Assembly (NCBI GenBank): GCA_964610385.1
Contig: CAZSXW010000013.1
Coordinates: forward strand, 1 to 14,968
Direction: 5' to 3'
Source: CAZBSE01 sp964610385
GTDB lineage: Bacteria > Actinomycetota > Humimicrobiia > Humimicrobiales > Humimicrobiaceae
DNA length: 14,968 nt
Both the position numbers and the translations under genes were made by a program. Below, piece after piece: positions 5,454-13,649 of the stretch (its first letter is position 1; each line of letters opens with the position of its first letter). The notes under the pieces were generated by a model, which did not search any database, was not told where the DNA came from, and saw nothing but the letters and a program-made list of their open reading frames with translations.

Positions 5454-6932
5454 ATGAAAAAGTATTTATTAGGCATAGATATCGGAACAAGTTGTTGTAA
5501 ATCCTGTATTATAGATGATGAAGGTAATCTAATAGCCAATGAAAGTGACGAATATAATCCTTTAATATTAAAAAAGGGATGGATAGAACAGAACCCAAAT
5601 ACCTGGTATAAAGCAGCCTTAAATACAATAAAAAAATTAAGTAATAGCATTGAACTAAAAAAAATCGGGGCAATAGGTGTAGCTGGACAAATGCGAGGAT
5701 TAACATTTATTAGCAAATCAGGAAATATTGTAAGAAACTCTATACTTTGGAATGATTTGAGAAATGTTGAAGAAGTAAGTGGAATAAATAAAGATTACAC
5801 CAATATTATACAAAAAGTTACAAAGAACCCATTAAATACTATGTGCACGCTTCCAAAGGTGCTTTGGGTCATAAAAAGAGATCATCAGACCTGGGACAAG
5901 ACTTATAAAATTATTTTTCCCAAGGATTATATTAACTTCAAACTAACGGGAAAACTGCAGACTGATCTAAGTGATGCTTCCGGTTCGTCCTTCTACGATA
6001 TAAAAAAACAATATTGGTCTGATGAAATTTTAGAGTTTTTTTCAATTCCTAAGGATAAACTTCCAGATATTTATCAATCAACTTCAATAATTGGAGAAAT
6101 AAACAAAGAAGCTTCTGAGGATACAGGAATACCCAAAGGTATCCCTGTCATCGCCGGTGGCAGCGATTCGACAGTAGAGTCATTTTCAATTGGATTAATA
6201 AATTCAAGCCAATGCAAAATAAGATTGGGTACATCTGGAGCACTCTCTACAATTGTCGACAATATTGATAGAATTTCAAATAATAAATATTATTGCTGGT
6301 CATATATATTCCGCAATAGATGGATGTTAGATACGAATACCCGATCATGCGCACAATCAGTCAAATGGTTGAGAGATGTTTTTTATAGGGACAGGCCTAA
6401 AAATGGGAAAACATATGAGGAAATAGATGAAGAAGCTCAAAGTATCTCTATTGGCTCGGAAGGGCTTACATTTCATCCATATCTATTAGGCGAAGATGCA
6501 CCATACTGGGACAGCAAGCTTACAGGATATTTTCTAGGAATTTCTATTAATCATGCAAGGCCTCACTTTGCCAGAGCGGTTTACGAAGGAACTGCATTTT
6601 CATTAAAAGACGCACTTTCGACTTTTGGTGGTCTTTCAAGTAAGTTTAAGAAAAATATTTTTATCGGTGGAGGTACAAAAGCAAAATGCTGGCTATCTAT
6701 AGTAGCAGATGTTTTAGGTATAGACGGAAAAGTAGCTGCAAATGCAGATGCTGCCCTTGGAGCTTCTATGCTGGCAGGTATAAGTATTTGTATCTTTAAA
6801 AATGCCGAAGAGGCAATACAAGTATGTAGTAAAACAAAGATTAATATTAACTATAATAGAGAAAATCATAAAATTTATAATGACCTTTTTATAAAATATA
6901 AGAAAGAAAAAGAAAGGATAAGCCAACAATGA
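5454..6932 (+). CDS. FGGY-family carbohydrate kinase (xylulokinase-like)
   Basis: This 492-residue cytoplasmic kinase has the two-domain FGGY layout. The first phosphate-binding loop is LLGIDIGTSCCKSCII (5-20). GQMRGL (79-83) replaces the GQMHGL of xylulokinase. DASGSSFYDI (174-183) lies at the substrate side. The catalytic base is Asp238 in AGGSDSTVE, the second loop is LGTSGALS (258-265), and the ATP-binding region includes VYEGTAFSL and GGGTKAKCW. Xylulokinase-like enzymes phosphorylate ketoses, alditols or their deoxy forms; the Arg in place of His in GQMHGL suggests a substrate other than D-xylulose (inference). It is transcribed divergently from the glycyl radical enzyme, so a product of that enzyme is a candidate substrate. 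Its stop overlaps the next start (ATGA). Confidence 0.88.
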   Translation: MKKYLLGIDIGTSCCKSCIIDDEGNLIANESDEYNPLILKKGWIEQNPNTWYKAALNTIKKLSNSIELKKIGAIGVAGQMRGLTFISKSGNIVRNSILWNDLRNVEEVSGINKDYTNIIQKVTKNPLNTMCTLPKVLWVIKRDHQTWDKTYKIIFPKDYINFKLTGKLQTDLSDASGSSFYDIKKQYWSDEILEFFSIPKDKLPDIYQSTSIIGEINKEASEDTGIPKGIPVIAGGSDSTVESFSIGLINSSQCKIRLGTSGALSTIVDNIDRISNNKYYCWSYIFRNRWMLDTNTRSCAQSVKWLRDVFYRDRPKNGKTYEEIDEEAQSISIGSEGLTFHPYLLGEDAPYWDSKLTGYFLGISINHARPHFARAVYEGTAFSLKDALSTFGGLSSKFKKNIFIGGGTKAKCWLSIVADVLGIDGKVAANADAALGASMLAGISICIFKNAEEAIQVCSKTKININYNRENHKIYNDLFIKYKKEKERISQQ

Positions 6933-7372
6933 GAGCAATGGAACTAAACAAACAAAATTTTAAAAAATTCGGAAATATTATCGCAGTTGATGAAAAATTA
7001 TGTATAGCAAAACTCGAAAATTTTAAATATTATCTTATTGATTCAATTAAAAGTGATTCTGAGATTACAATTGGATTACTTAAAGTCATAAAAAAAATTA
7101 ATGGTACTGGACCATTTGAGAGACACCACCTTACAGAGGAAGTAATACTTCCTTTAAAAGGTGATGCACTGCTTCACTTAGCAGAACCAGAAAACTCATC
7201 CCTTACTTCAAATGATATTGCTACCTTTAGAATCAATCCCGGTATTGGAGTTAAACTATATAAAGATGTCTGGCATGCAATACCAGTAATAGAATCGAGT
7301 AAGTCTTTTTTATGCCTTATTCTTAAAAACAAAACAGAAGAAGAGGACTTATATTTTACCGATTGTAAGTAG
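6929..7372 (+). CDS. AllA-like cupin (ureidoglycolate lyase superfamily)
   Basis: This 147-residue single-domain cupin has His66 in FERHHLTEEVILPLKGD, followed by LLHLAEPE, FRINPGIGVKL and VWHAIP (His116). That order of motifs is shared with ureidoglycolate lyase AllA. AllA releases urea from ureidoglycolate in purine breakdown, but no purine gene is nearby. A sugar-related lyase, isomerase or mutarotase-like role is more likely here (inference). The start at 6929 overlaps the kinase stop as ATGA, with AAAGGA 10 bp upstream; a second Met three codons later is possible. Coupled translation implies that it works on the kinase substrate or product. It ends 30 bp from the convergent gldA-like gene, with no clear terminator between them. 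Confidence 0.75.
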   Translation: MRAMELNKQNFKKFGNIIAVDEKLCIAKLENFKYYLIDSIKSDSEITIGLLKVIKKINGTGPFERHHLTEEVILPLKGDALLHLAEPENSSLTSNDIATFRINPGIGVKLYKDVWHAIPVIESSKSFLCLILKNKTEEEDLYFTDCK

Positions 7373-7402
7373 AAATATTTGGGACTTTTAAACTATAGTT
7401 CA

Positions 7403-8509
7403 CTATTTATCCTGCTTTGCTGAAGATCCTAAAGAATCAGCTAGTATTATCGCACCTGCAAGGCTTTCCGCAGTTACTTTAAAATTATGGTTTTTTGCTG
7501 CAGGATTATTATCTACTACCGATTTTGCAAATTCTAAAACTTTTTTAAAATCCAAACCATTCAAATTCAAATCATTAAAAGATACTGGAAGGCCAATTTC
7601 CACCATGAAATCAATAACCTCTTTTGTTTTTTTAATATCCAGATCCTTTTCTAAGCACATTTGGCAAGCCAAACCAAAAGCAACACCTTCTCCATGCAGC
7701 AATTCACTAACTTCCGGGAAAAAAATATGAAGTGACGATTCTATAGCATGTGCTGTTGAAATACCACCGCTTTCCCATCCTATACCAGACAATAAAATAA
7801 CTGCTTCGATAACTTTTTCAAGAGCTGGTGTGACTATTTGTTTTTCAACCGAAATTTTCGCTACTTTACCATATTCAATTAAAGTATCCAAGCAAAGTTT
7901 AGCCATATTCATTACTGTCAAAGTCTGCGAACCACCGGCAAAATTGTCTATTCCAGCTTTAAAACAAGCATTAGCTTCATACCAAGTTGCCAGAGCGTCT
8001 CCAATCCCAGCAATGAACAATCTGATAGGTGACTTCGCTAATATATAACTATCAACTAGAACTATATCTGGATTAAAATTCCACTTGTCATATCCAATAT
8101 TATTACCTTGTTCGTCATACCAAATTGTATATGAGCTAGTAGGTGCATCAGTAGAAGCAGAAGTTGGAATGATTATATTCGGTTTTTTTATCAATGCTGC
8201 TATTGCCTTTGAAATATCTAGAGTTTTACCTCCACCTATTCCTATAATAACATCAACTTTCTCTTTCAATGCTATATCCTTAATCCTTTCAGCTTCATGT
8301 TTTGTACACTCACCATTAAATATTACTTCACTATATTGAATATCTGCCTCTTTAAAAGACCCATATAAAGCTTCTGATGCAATATTTCTTACAATCTCAT
8401 CCCATATTAAAATAGGCTTGCTCCCAAGCTTTTTAACATAACTGCTTGTTTCTGAAATCACTCCAACTCCCTGAATATAACTTCGAGGCATTATTACTGC
8501 TTTTTTCAT
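7403..8509 (-). CDS. gldA: Glycerol dehydrogenase-type alcohol dehydrogenase
   Basis: The protein has 368 residues from the ATG at 8509. This start is chosen because GAGAGG lies 8 bp upstream, and a longer frame begins with residues unlike the family. NAD binding is shown by GIGGGKTLD (90-98). Metal ligands Asp171 (GIGDALATWYEA), His254 (STAHAIESSLH) and His272 (LLHGEGVAFG) fall two residues from the ligands of Bacillus stearothermophilus glycerol dehydrogenase (173/256/274). The family interconverts glycerol and dihydroxyacetone and also reduces hydroxyacetone to 1,2-propanediol. In this locus it may recycle NADH by reducing a small ketone formed from a deoxy sugar (inference). It is co-directional with the five-gene operon but has its own promoter 188 bp downstream of that operon. 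Confidence 0.88.
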   Translation of the reverse strand: MKKAVIMPRSYIQGVGVISETSSYVKKLGSKPILIWDEIVRNIASEALYGSFKEADIQYSEVIFNGECTKHEAERIKDIALKEKVDVIIGIGGGKTLDISKAIAALIKKPNIIIPTSASTDAPTSSYTIWYDEQGNNIGYDKWNFNPDIVLVDSYILAKSPIRLFIAGIGDALATWYEANACFKAGIDNFAGGSQTLTVMNMAKLCLDTLIEYGKVAKISVEKQIVTPALEKVIEAVILLSGIGWESGGISTAHAIESSLHIFFPEVSELLHGEGVAFGLACQMCLEKDLDIKKTKEVIDFMVEIGLPVSFNDLNLNGLDFKKVLEFAKSVVDNNPAAKNHNFKVTAESLAGAIILADSLGSSAKQDK

Positions 8510-8542
8510 TATATATTCCTCTCTGTAAAACTTAACAAAAAT

Positions 8543-8572
8543 ATTATTACTTCTTTCTATTACTACTATCAA
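8543..8572 (-). promoter_or_regulatory. Promoter of the glycerol dehydrogenase-type gene
   Basis: The minus strand has TTGATA (8567-8572), an 18-bp spacer and AATAAT (8543-8548), giving a leader of about 27 nt. An 8-bp palindrome CAATATTG (8570-8577) overlaps the -35. Confidence 0.45.
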
Positions 8573-8697
8573 TATTGGATAAATTAATAAAAATAGGAGT
8601 ATTTATTAACACACATTCCCAATGATTAAAAGTCAAAAAATCCAAGACTTAACTCATTTAAACTTTTAAAAAGATAATACTCACATGCAAACGAATA

Positions 8698-9792
8698 TCA
8701 CCTCTTAACTCTTGCACTACCACCTTCAATTATGTTTTCCACTTCAGTAAGTGAGGCCATAGAAGTATCCCCGGGAGTGGTCATCGCAAGCGCACCATGA
8801 GCTGCTCCATATTCAACAATATCTTGGGGAGACTTGCCAGTTAAAAAACTGTAAATTATTCCAGAAGCAAAACTGTCTCCACCTCCTACTCTATCATATA
8901 TTTCCAAGTTCTCCCTTTTAACTGCCTGGTAAAATTTTCCATCAAAATACAGTATAGCGCTCCAATCATTAAAATTAGCCGTCTTTACTCCTCTTAATGT
9001 CGCAGCAACTGCATTAAGATTAGGATACTTTTTTATGCAAGTATTAATCATCTCCATAAAATTTGCTGGATCTAATTCACTTAAATTTTTATCAATCTCC
9101 TTTAACTCAAAACCCAAGCATTTGGTAAAATCCTCCTCATTTCCCAACATTACATCTACATACTCTGCAATTTCTTTATTTACTTCAATAGCTCTCTTAG
9201 AACCTCCTACTTTTTCCCATAGAGAAGGCCTGTAATTTAAGTCATAACTAACTACAGTACCACTTTTTTTAGCATATCTGGCAGCTTCTATTATGACTTC
9301 TTGGGTAGTTTCAGACAATGCAGCAAATATTCCTCCAGTATGAAACCATCTTACTCCATCTTTAATAAAAATCTTTTCCCAATCTATGTCACCTTTTTTT
9401 AATTTAGATGCAGCAGAATTTGCTCTGTCCGATACACCTAAAGCCCCTCTAATTCCAAAGCCTCTTTCTGTAAAATTTAGACCAACCCTAGCATCTCCAC
9501 CTATGCCATCAAAATCAAACCATTTTATATATTCTGTGCCAATACCGCCCTGATTAATAAGGTCAAGTAGAAGATAACCAATATCATTTTTCACAATTCC
9601 TGTTACAACTGCAGTATTCATACCAAAACATTTTTTAAGACCTCTTGCTACATTGTATTCTCCGCCACCCTCCCATACTCTAAAATATCTTGCATTTTTT
9701 ATACGCATATCTTCAGGATCCATCCTTATCATTACTTCACCTAAAGAAACTGCGTCCCACTTACATTCTGACCTTGATTTAATTTTTAACAT
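8698..9792 (-). CDS. kdgK: 2-keto-3-deoxygluconate kinase-like PfkB-family kinase
   Basis: This 364-residue protein phosphorylates 2-keto-3-deoxygluconate or a stereoisomer to the 6-phosphate form. It begins the ribokinase fold at DAVSLGEVMIRMDP. The substrate-side signature is EGGGEYNVARGL (41-52), DLNYRPSLW (184-192) follows, and the anion hole and catalytic Asp306 are in RVGGGDSFASG. The DLNYRPSLW and GGGDSFASG motifs favour KDG kinase over fructokinase. It ends the five-gene operon and follows the aldolase by 42 bp. The ribosome site GGAGG is strong, but only 4 bp precede the ATG; an upstream in-frame TAA excludes a longer form. Pairing with the aldolase gives the lower Entner-Doudoroff steps. 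Confidence 0.9.
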   Translation of the reverse strand: MLKIKSRSECKWDAVSLGEVMIRMDPEDMRIKNARYFRVWEGGGEYNVARGLKKCFGMNTAVVTGIVKNDIGYLLLDLINQGGIGTEYIKWFDFDGIGGDARVGLNFTERGFGIRGALGVSDRANSAASKLKKGDIDWEKIFIKDGVRWFHTGGIFAALSETTQEVIIEAARYAKKSGTVVSYDLNYRPSLWEKVGGSKRAIEVNKEIAEYVDVMLGNEEDFTKCLGFELKEIDKNLSELDPANFMEMINTCIKKYPNLNAVAATLRGVKTANFNDWSAILYFDGKFYQAVKRENLEIYDRVGGGDSFASGIIYSFLTGKSPQDIVEYGAAHGALAMTTPGDTSMASLTEVENIIEGGSARVKR

Positions 9793-9834
9793 TTTACCTC
9801 CGTAAAATTTTACTTTTAAAGAAATCTTTTATAT

Positions 9835-10509
9835 CTAAGATTCTCTGATTTCCTTAATCGTGTTTATAACACTATTTACAGTTGAGGATAACTTCTTAAA
9901 ATCATTATTTTCTATTATTTCTTTTGTGATCAATTTAGATCCTATTCCTACACAATAGACTCCTGCGCCAAACCACCCACTTAGTGATTCTTTAGTAATA
10001 TCAACTCCACCTGTCGGCATTATTTCTGTCCATGGGCATGGACCTTTTACTGCCCTGACAAATCCAGGACCACCAACTTGTGCTCCCGGAAATATTTTTA
10101 TCATATCTATCCCCAATTCATGAGCTAACTGTATCTCACTCACACTGCCACATCCAGGACTATAGGGAATCTTCCTCTTATTACACAACTTTGCCGTTTC
10201 TACATCCAATACCGGACCAACTATAAAATTAGAACCATGAGCAATATATAAAGCTGCAGTTGGAGCATCTATGATTGAACCAACTCCTGTTATTAGCTCA
10301 GGTAACTCTTTACTGCAGTATCTCTCTAGTTCACAGAATACATCTATTGCATGATCCCCCCTGTTGGTCATCTCTACTACTCTTGCTCCACCTTCATAAC
10401 ACGCCAGCACTATTTTTTTTGCTATCTCTATGTCTGAATTATAAAAAACAGGTATCACACCAATTTCATTCATTTTACTTAATACTAATGCCTTATTAAA
10501 TCTAGCCAT
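9835..10509 (-). CDS. eda: KDPG-type (2-keto-3-deoxy-6-phosphogluconate) aldolase
   Basis: The protein has 224 residues from the ATG at 10509, which has GAGGT 9 bp upstream. A longer TTG-started frame overlapping the preceding stop is less likely. It is a class I aldolase splitting KDPG or an isomer to pyruvate and glyceraldehyde 3-phosphate. The catalytic Glu46 lies in RVVEMTNRGD, the phosphate and pyruvate-binding segments are ITGVGSI and SPGCGSVSE, the Schiff-base lysine is Lys138 in DMIKIFPG, and MPTGGVD closes the barrel. EMTNRGD, rather than the VTLRT of E. coli Eda, is typical of the KDPG/4-hydroxy-2-oxoglutarate aldolase subgroup of many Firmicutes and Bacteroidetes. It lies 32 bp after the hydroxyacid dehydrogenase gene and is co-transcribed with kdgK. 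Confidence 0.92.
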   Translation of the reverse strand: MARFNKALVLSKMNEIGVIPVFYNSDIEIAKKIVLACYEGGARVVEMTNRGDHAIDVFCELERYCSKELPELITGVGSIIDAPTAALYIAHGSNFIVGPVLDVETAKLCNKRKIPYSPGCGSVSEIQLAHELGIDMIKIFPGAQVGGPGFVRAVKGPCPWTEIMPTGGVDITKESLSGWFGAGVYCVGIGSKLITKEIIENNDFKKLSSTVNSVINTIKEIRES

Positions 10510-10541
10510 GATATAAACACCTCTTAAGCATAATAATAATC

Positions 10542-11477
10542 TCAATTTAAATTTTCTATGACAGTTAATGCTACTCTCTTTCGCAGTTCTATTAGTGATT
10601 CTTCAGAATAAAATGATGAATGTGGTGTAAAAATTACATTATCTAATTTAAGAAGTTTATTTTTTCCAAATTCAGGGGGTTCTTTTTCCAGAACATCCAG
10701 ACCAGCATTTGCCTCTGTGTGTTTCACTAAAAAATTATATAAATCTATCTCATTTATAATAGCTCCCCTTGAAGTATTTATTATCGATACATTATCTTTT
10801 ACTAAACATAATGTATTTTTATTTATCAAGCCAGCACTCTCTTTAGTCAGTGGCAGATTTAACGATATAAAATCAGAATTACTCATTAAAAACTTCAGGT
10901 TTACTAATTTTATTTTATCTCTATGCTCAAAACCGTCCAATACGCTACTGTCAATATCATTTACTAATATATTATCAAATCCTAATGATATTAATTTTCT
11001 GACTAAATTTTTGCCGATCCTTCCTAAACCTATAATACCGATACAATAATTTTGAAATTTGTGAATAGGCCTTATTTTATTAAAATCCCAATATCCACTT
11101 CTTATCATTAAATCGCTCCTCTTTAATTTCCTGACAAAATTTAATATCATACTCAGCGCATTATTCGAAACCTCTTCCGTGCAGTAATCGGGGATATTTT
11201 TTACCAGCACATTATACCTTTTAGCATCTTCTAAATTTATATTATCAAGACCCACGCCATATCGAACAACTAATCTTAAATTTTTAATACCTTCAAAAGT
11301 GATTTTTGATAGTTTTAAATATTGGTTATGAAGTGCGACAGCATCTTTTGCCTTCTTTACTAACTCTTCTTCGGATTTGCATTTCAATGGGATCAACTCT
11401 ACATTATATTTCGAATAGACGCGTCGCTCAATTTCCAAATCAGAATAATCATAATCGGTAACATAAACCCTATTCAA
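10542..11477 (-). CDS. D-isomer-specific 2-hydroxyacid dehydrogenase
   Basis: This 311-residue NAD(P)-dependent enzyme interconverts a D-2-hydroxyacid and a 2-keto acid. The catalytic domain comes first (RYGVGLDNI, 72-80). The Rossmann loop is GLGRIG (150-155). The catalytic Arg237 (NTSRGAI), Glu266 (DVLEKEPP) and His286 (TPHSSFYSE) are all present. Its closest style is the phosphoglycerate dehydrogenase-like group acting on sugar-acid sized substrates. The start is TTG at 11477, overlapping the preceding stop by 8 bp; no ATG exists near the conserved N-terminus. It stands between the alcohol dehydrogenases and the aldolase, so it may interconvert an aldonate and a 2-keto-aldonate (inference). 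Confidence 0.88.
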   Translation of the reverse strand: MNRVYVTDYDYSDLEIERRVYSKYNVELIPLKCKSEEELVKKAKDAVALHNQYLKLSKITFEGIKNLRLVVRYGVGLDNINLEDAKRYNVLVKNIPDYCTEEVSNNALSMILNFVRKLKRSDLMIRSGYWDFNKIRPIHKFQNYCIGIIGLGRIGKNLVRKLISLGFDNILVNDIDSSVLDGFEHRDKIKLVNLKFLMSNSDFISLNLPLTKESAGLINKNTLCLVKDNVSIINTSRGAIINEIDLYNFLVKHTEANAGLDVLEKEPPEFGKNKLLKLDNVIFTPHSSFYSEESLIELRKRVALTVIENLN

Positions 11478-12498
11478 TTTTTACCACTACCTTCATAGCC
11501 GATTCAGAATCTTGCGCTAGATTTATTGCTTCTTTAAACCTATTTAGTTCGATAGCTTCTGTTATATAATTCTCCAATATCTTTTTCTCCTTACAAACAA
11601 AATCAACAGCATTGCTAAAATCATCATTGCTATATACCCTATTACCTAAGAGCTCTAATTCTTTAAAAACTATATTCATTGTATTTACTAAGGCAGGTTT
11701 ATGACTTATTCCGACCAGCAATATCTTGCCTCTAACCTTAACTAATGAAGACATATCTAATAAAGGACCTGCTTTCCCAGAAGCCTCTATAAGTATGCCA
11801 AACAAATTCCCATTATATTTTTCTTTAATGTAATCTGAAATATTAACCTCTAAAGGATTGAAAACATTAAAGCCAAAATTTTTTAAGATATTTATCCTGA
11901 AATCGCTTACTTCACTAAAATAAATATTATTAAACCCTCTTGCTTTTAATATAAGTCCAATCCCTGTTCCTATAGGTCCACCCCCTGTTATTAACAACAA
12001 TTCATTCTTATCAATATCAATTCTATTTAAAACATGGAACCCTGTGGCAAACGGTTCTGCAAGCGAAGCAGTTTTAAGATCAAACCCTTCAGGTAATTTT
12101 AAAATCTTATCATTAGAAACAATAACATATTTAGAAAATCCTCCATCAACATCAATCCCGATTAGTTTTAAATTTTTACAAATATAAGGAATTCCGCTTC
12201 TGCATGGTTCACAATCTCCGCATGATATTAAAGGATTAATTACAACTCTATCCCCTTCTTTAAATTTTTTATTTGAGGAATATCTGATTAAACCACTAAA
12301 TTCATGCCCCATTATTAATGGGGATTTTGCTCTTGGGTGTACTCCATTATAGATTGCAATATCTGTTCCACAAATACCGCAGTACTTAACCTCTACAACT
12401 GCTTGGTTGCTTTTAACTTTTTCAATAAACAACTCGCCATTTCTGAGCTTCTTATTGCCATCCCAAAAAACAGCTTTACCTTTGAACTTGATATTCAA
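11470..12498 (-). CDS. Zinc-dependent medium-chain alcohol dehydrogenase (second of pair)
   Basis: This 342-residue enzyme has catalytic zinc ligands Cys43 (CGICGTD), His65-Glu66 (GHEF) and Glu148 (LAEPF). The structural-zinc cysteines are at 93, 96, 99 and 107. The NAD loop is GGGPIG (172-177). The pattern fits the sorbitol/L-idonate/threonine dehydrogenase branch, which oxidises polyols, sugar acids or sugar phosphates. The start is TTG at 12498, strongly supported by GGAGG (12505-12509) 6 bp upstream, and it overlaps the preceding stop as TTGA. Its N-terminus is longer than that of its neighbour, and similarity between the two is confined to the motifs, so they are not a recent duplication. 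The substrate is not assignable. Confidence 0.88.
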   Translation of the reverse strand: MNIKFKGKAVFWDGNKKLRNGELFIEKVKSNQAVVEVKYCGICGTDIAIYNGVHPRAKSPLIMGHEFSGLIRYSSNKKFKEGDRVVINPLISCGDCEPCRSGIPYICKNLKLIGIDVDGGFSKYVIVSNDKILKLPEGFDLKTASLAEPFATGFHVLNRIDIDKNELLLITGGGPIGTGIGLILKARGFNNIYFSEVSDFRINILKNFGFNVFNPLEVNISDYIKEKYNGNLFGILIEASGKAGPLLDMSSLVKVRGKILLVGISHKPALVNTMNIVFKELELLGNRVYSNDDFSNAVDFVCKEKKILENYITEAIELNRFKEAINLAQDSESAMKVVVKIE

Positions 12499-13544
12499 CT
12501 TCTACCTCCATCTGGAACTAATATTACTTTCAAAGCTTTCTTTCTCATTATAAGATCGAATGCTTCCCTATATTTTGTTAATGGAAATTTGTGAGAGATT
12601 ATCTTTCTTATATTGATCTTTCCTGATGCTAAAAGGCTTATTGCATATTCCCAGGAATTATAAGTTGAGCTAAGAGAAGTACATATGTTGATTTCTTTCA
12701 TTATGATCCTTTGCCATTTCAGACCAATAATTTCTTTACCTACCATACCCATTGCTATTAATTTCCCATTCTTACATAAAATATCTACGGCACTATTTAT
12801 GCCTTTTTCACTTCCACTACATTCCACTACTACATTCGCTCCAAAATTTCCTGTTTTATTCTTTATAAAATCTTTTAAATTTGTTCTGTCTATATTAATA
12901 ACGTGGTCTATATTAAGCTCATTCGCTATTTTTAGACGATGTTCTTCGTCTTCTTCCGTCCCAGCTATTACTACATTTTCAGCACCTATCGCCATGCAAA
13001 CCTGCACGGCAATCAATCCTATTGGTCCAGGCCCTAGAACAACTACAAATTTTTCGGGAGTAAGAAATCCCCTGTCTATTAAAGCATGGGTAACAGTAGA
13101 GATAGGCTCAATAACTGCTCCTTCCTCAAAAGTAATGTTATCCGGCAACCTGTGCAATAACTTTTCTGGCAGCTTTATGTACTCTGCCATAGCTCCATTA
13201 ATACCCCAGCCTGGCGATCTCTTATAGTCACATAAATGAATCAGTCCCCTTCTACAATAACTGCATAATCCACAAACTTGTTGATGTGGTTCTGATGTTA
13301 CTCTTTCTCCTATCTTAAAATTCTTTATATTTTTTCCTGCTTTTTCAATTATTCCTGAAAATTCATGTCCCAGTACTACAGGTGGCCAGTAAGGAAAACT
13401 ATCATGATATATATGTATATCAGTTCCGCATATTCCTGCAGCTTTGACTTTTATAAGTACCTCATCATCATTAATTTCTGGAACTGGTATGTCCTTATAA
13501 ACTATATTGTCTATTCCCTTTTTTAATTTTATTACTGCCTTCAT
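12495..13544 (-). CDS. Zinc-dependent medium-chain alcohol dehydrogenase (first of pair)
   Basis: The protein has 349 residues from the ATG at 13544. A GTG two codons earlier is possible, but the weak GAGAA ribosome site is better spaced for the ATG. Catalytic zinc ligands are Cys39 (GICGTDIHIYH), His60-Glu61 (GHEFSG) and Glu146 (VIEPIS). Structural cysteines are at 91, 94, 97 and 105. The NAD loop is GPGPIG (171-176). GICGTDIHIYH is common in threonine 3-dehydrogenase and polyol dehydrogenases. It is the first gene of the five-gene operon, with its own promoter, and overlaps the next gene. It probably performs the first oxidation of the substrate (inference from order). Confidence 0.88.
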   Translation of the reverse strand: MKAVIKLKKGIDNIVYKDIPVPEINDDEVLIKVKAAGICGTDIHIYHDSFPYWPPVVLGHEFSGIIEKAGKNIKNFKIGERVTSEPHQQVCGLCSYCRRGLIHLCDYKRSPGWGINGAMAEYIKLPEKLLHRLPDNITFEEGAVIEPISTVTHALIDRGFLTPEKFVVVLGPGPIGLIAVQVCMAIGAENVVIAGTEEDEEHRLKIANELNIDHVINIDRTNLKDFIKNKTGNFGANVVVECSGSEKGINSAVDILCKNGKLIAMGMVGKEIIGLKWQRIIMKEINICTSLSSTYNSWEYAISLLASGKINIRKIISHKFPLTKYREAFDLIMRKKALKVILVPDGGRS

Positions 13545-13578
13545 TAACACCGTTCTCTATTTCTTTAAGTATCTACCT

Positions 13579-13607
13579 TTTATATTCGAATAATTTTACA
13601 ATAACAA
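13579..13607 (-). promoter_or_regulatory. Promoter of the five-gene oxidation/KDG operon
   Basis: The minus strand reads TTGTTA (13602-13607), 17 bp, then TATAAA (13579-13584), about 35 bp before the ATG at 13544. A perfect 10-bp palindrome TATTCGAATA (13583-13592) overlaps the -10 and fills the adjacent spacer, a plausible repressor site. Confidence 0.45.
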
Positions 13608-13649
13608 TTTCCAATCTATTTAAGCTTTACTAAATAATATAAATATCTC

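Noticed and set aside
7373..7402. A bidirectional terminator between the cupin and the glycerol dehydrogenase-type gene
   Set aside because: Only a short AACTATAGTT palindrome is present, without a GC-rich stem or T-run.
8641..8697. A terminator after the kdgK-like gene
   Set aside because: The AAGTC/GACTT arms are short, the loop is 11 bases and the T-run is in the loop rather than after the stem.
9835..10545. A TTG start at 10545 for the aldolase
   Set aside because: The added 12 residues are unlike the family, while ATG at 10509 has a well-placed GAGGT.
12685..13227. A 180-residue plus-strand open frame
   Set aside because: It lies wholly antisense to the first zinc dehydrogenase, has low-complexity hydrophobic and Pro/Ser-rich composition, no ribosome site and no recognisable motif.
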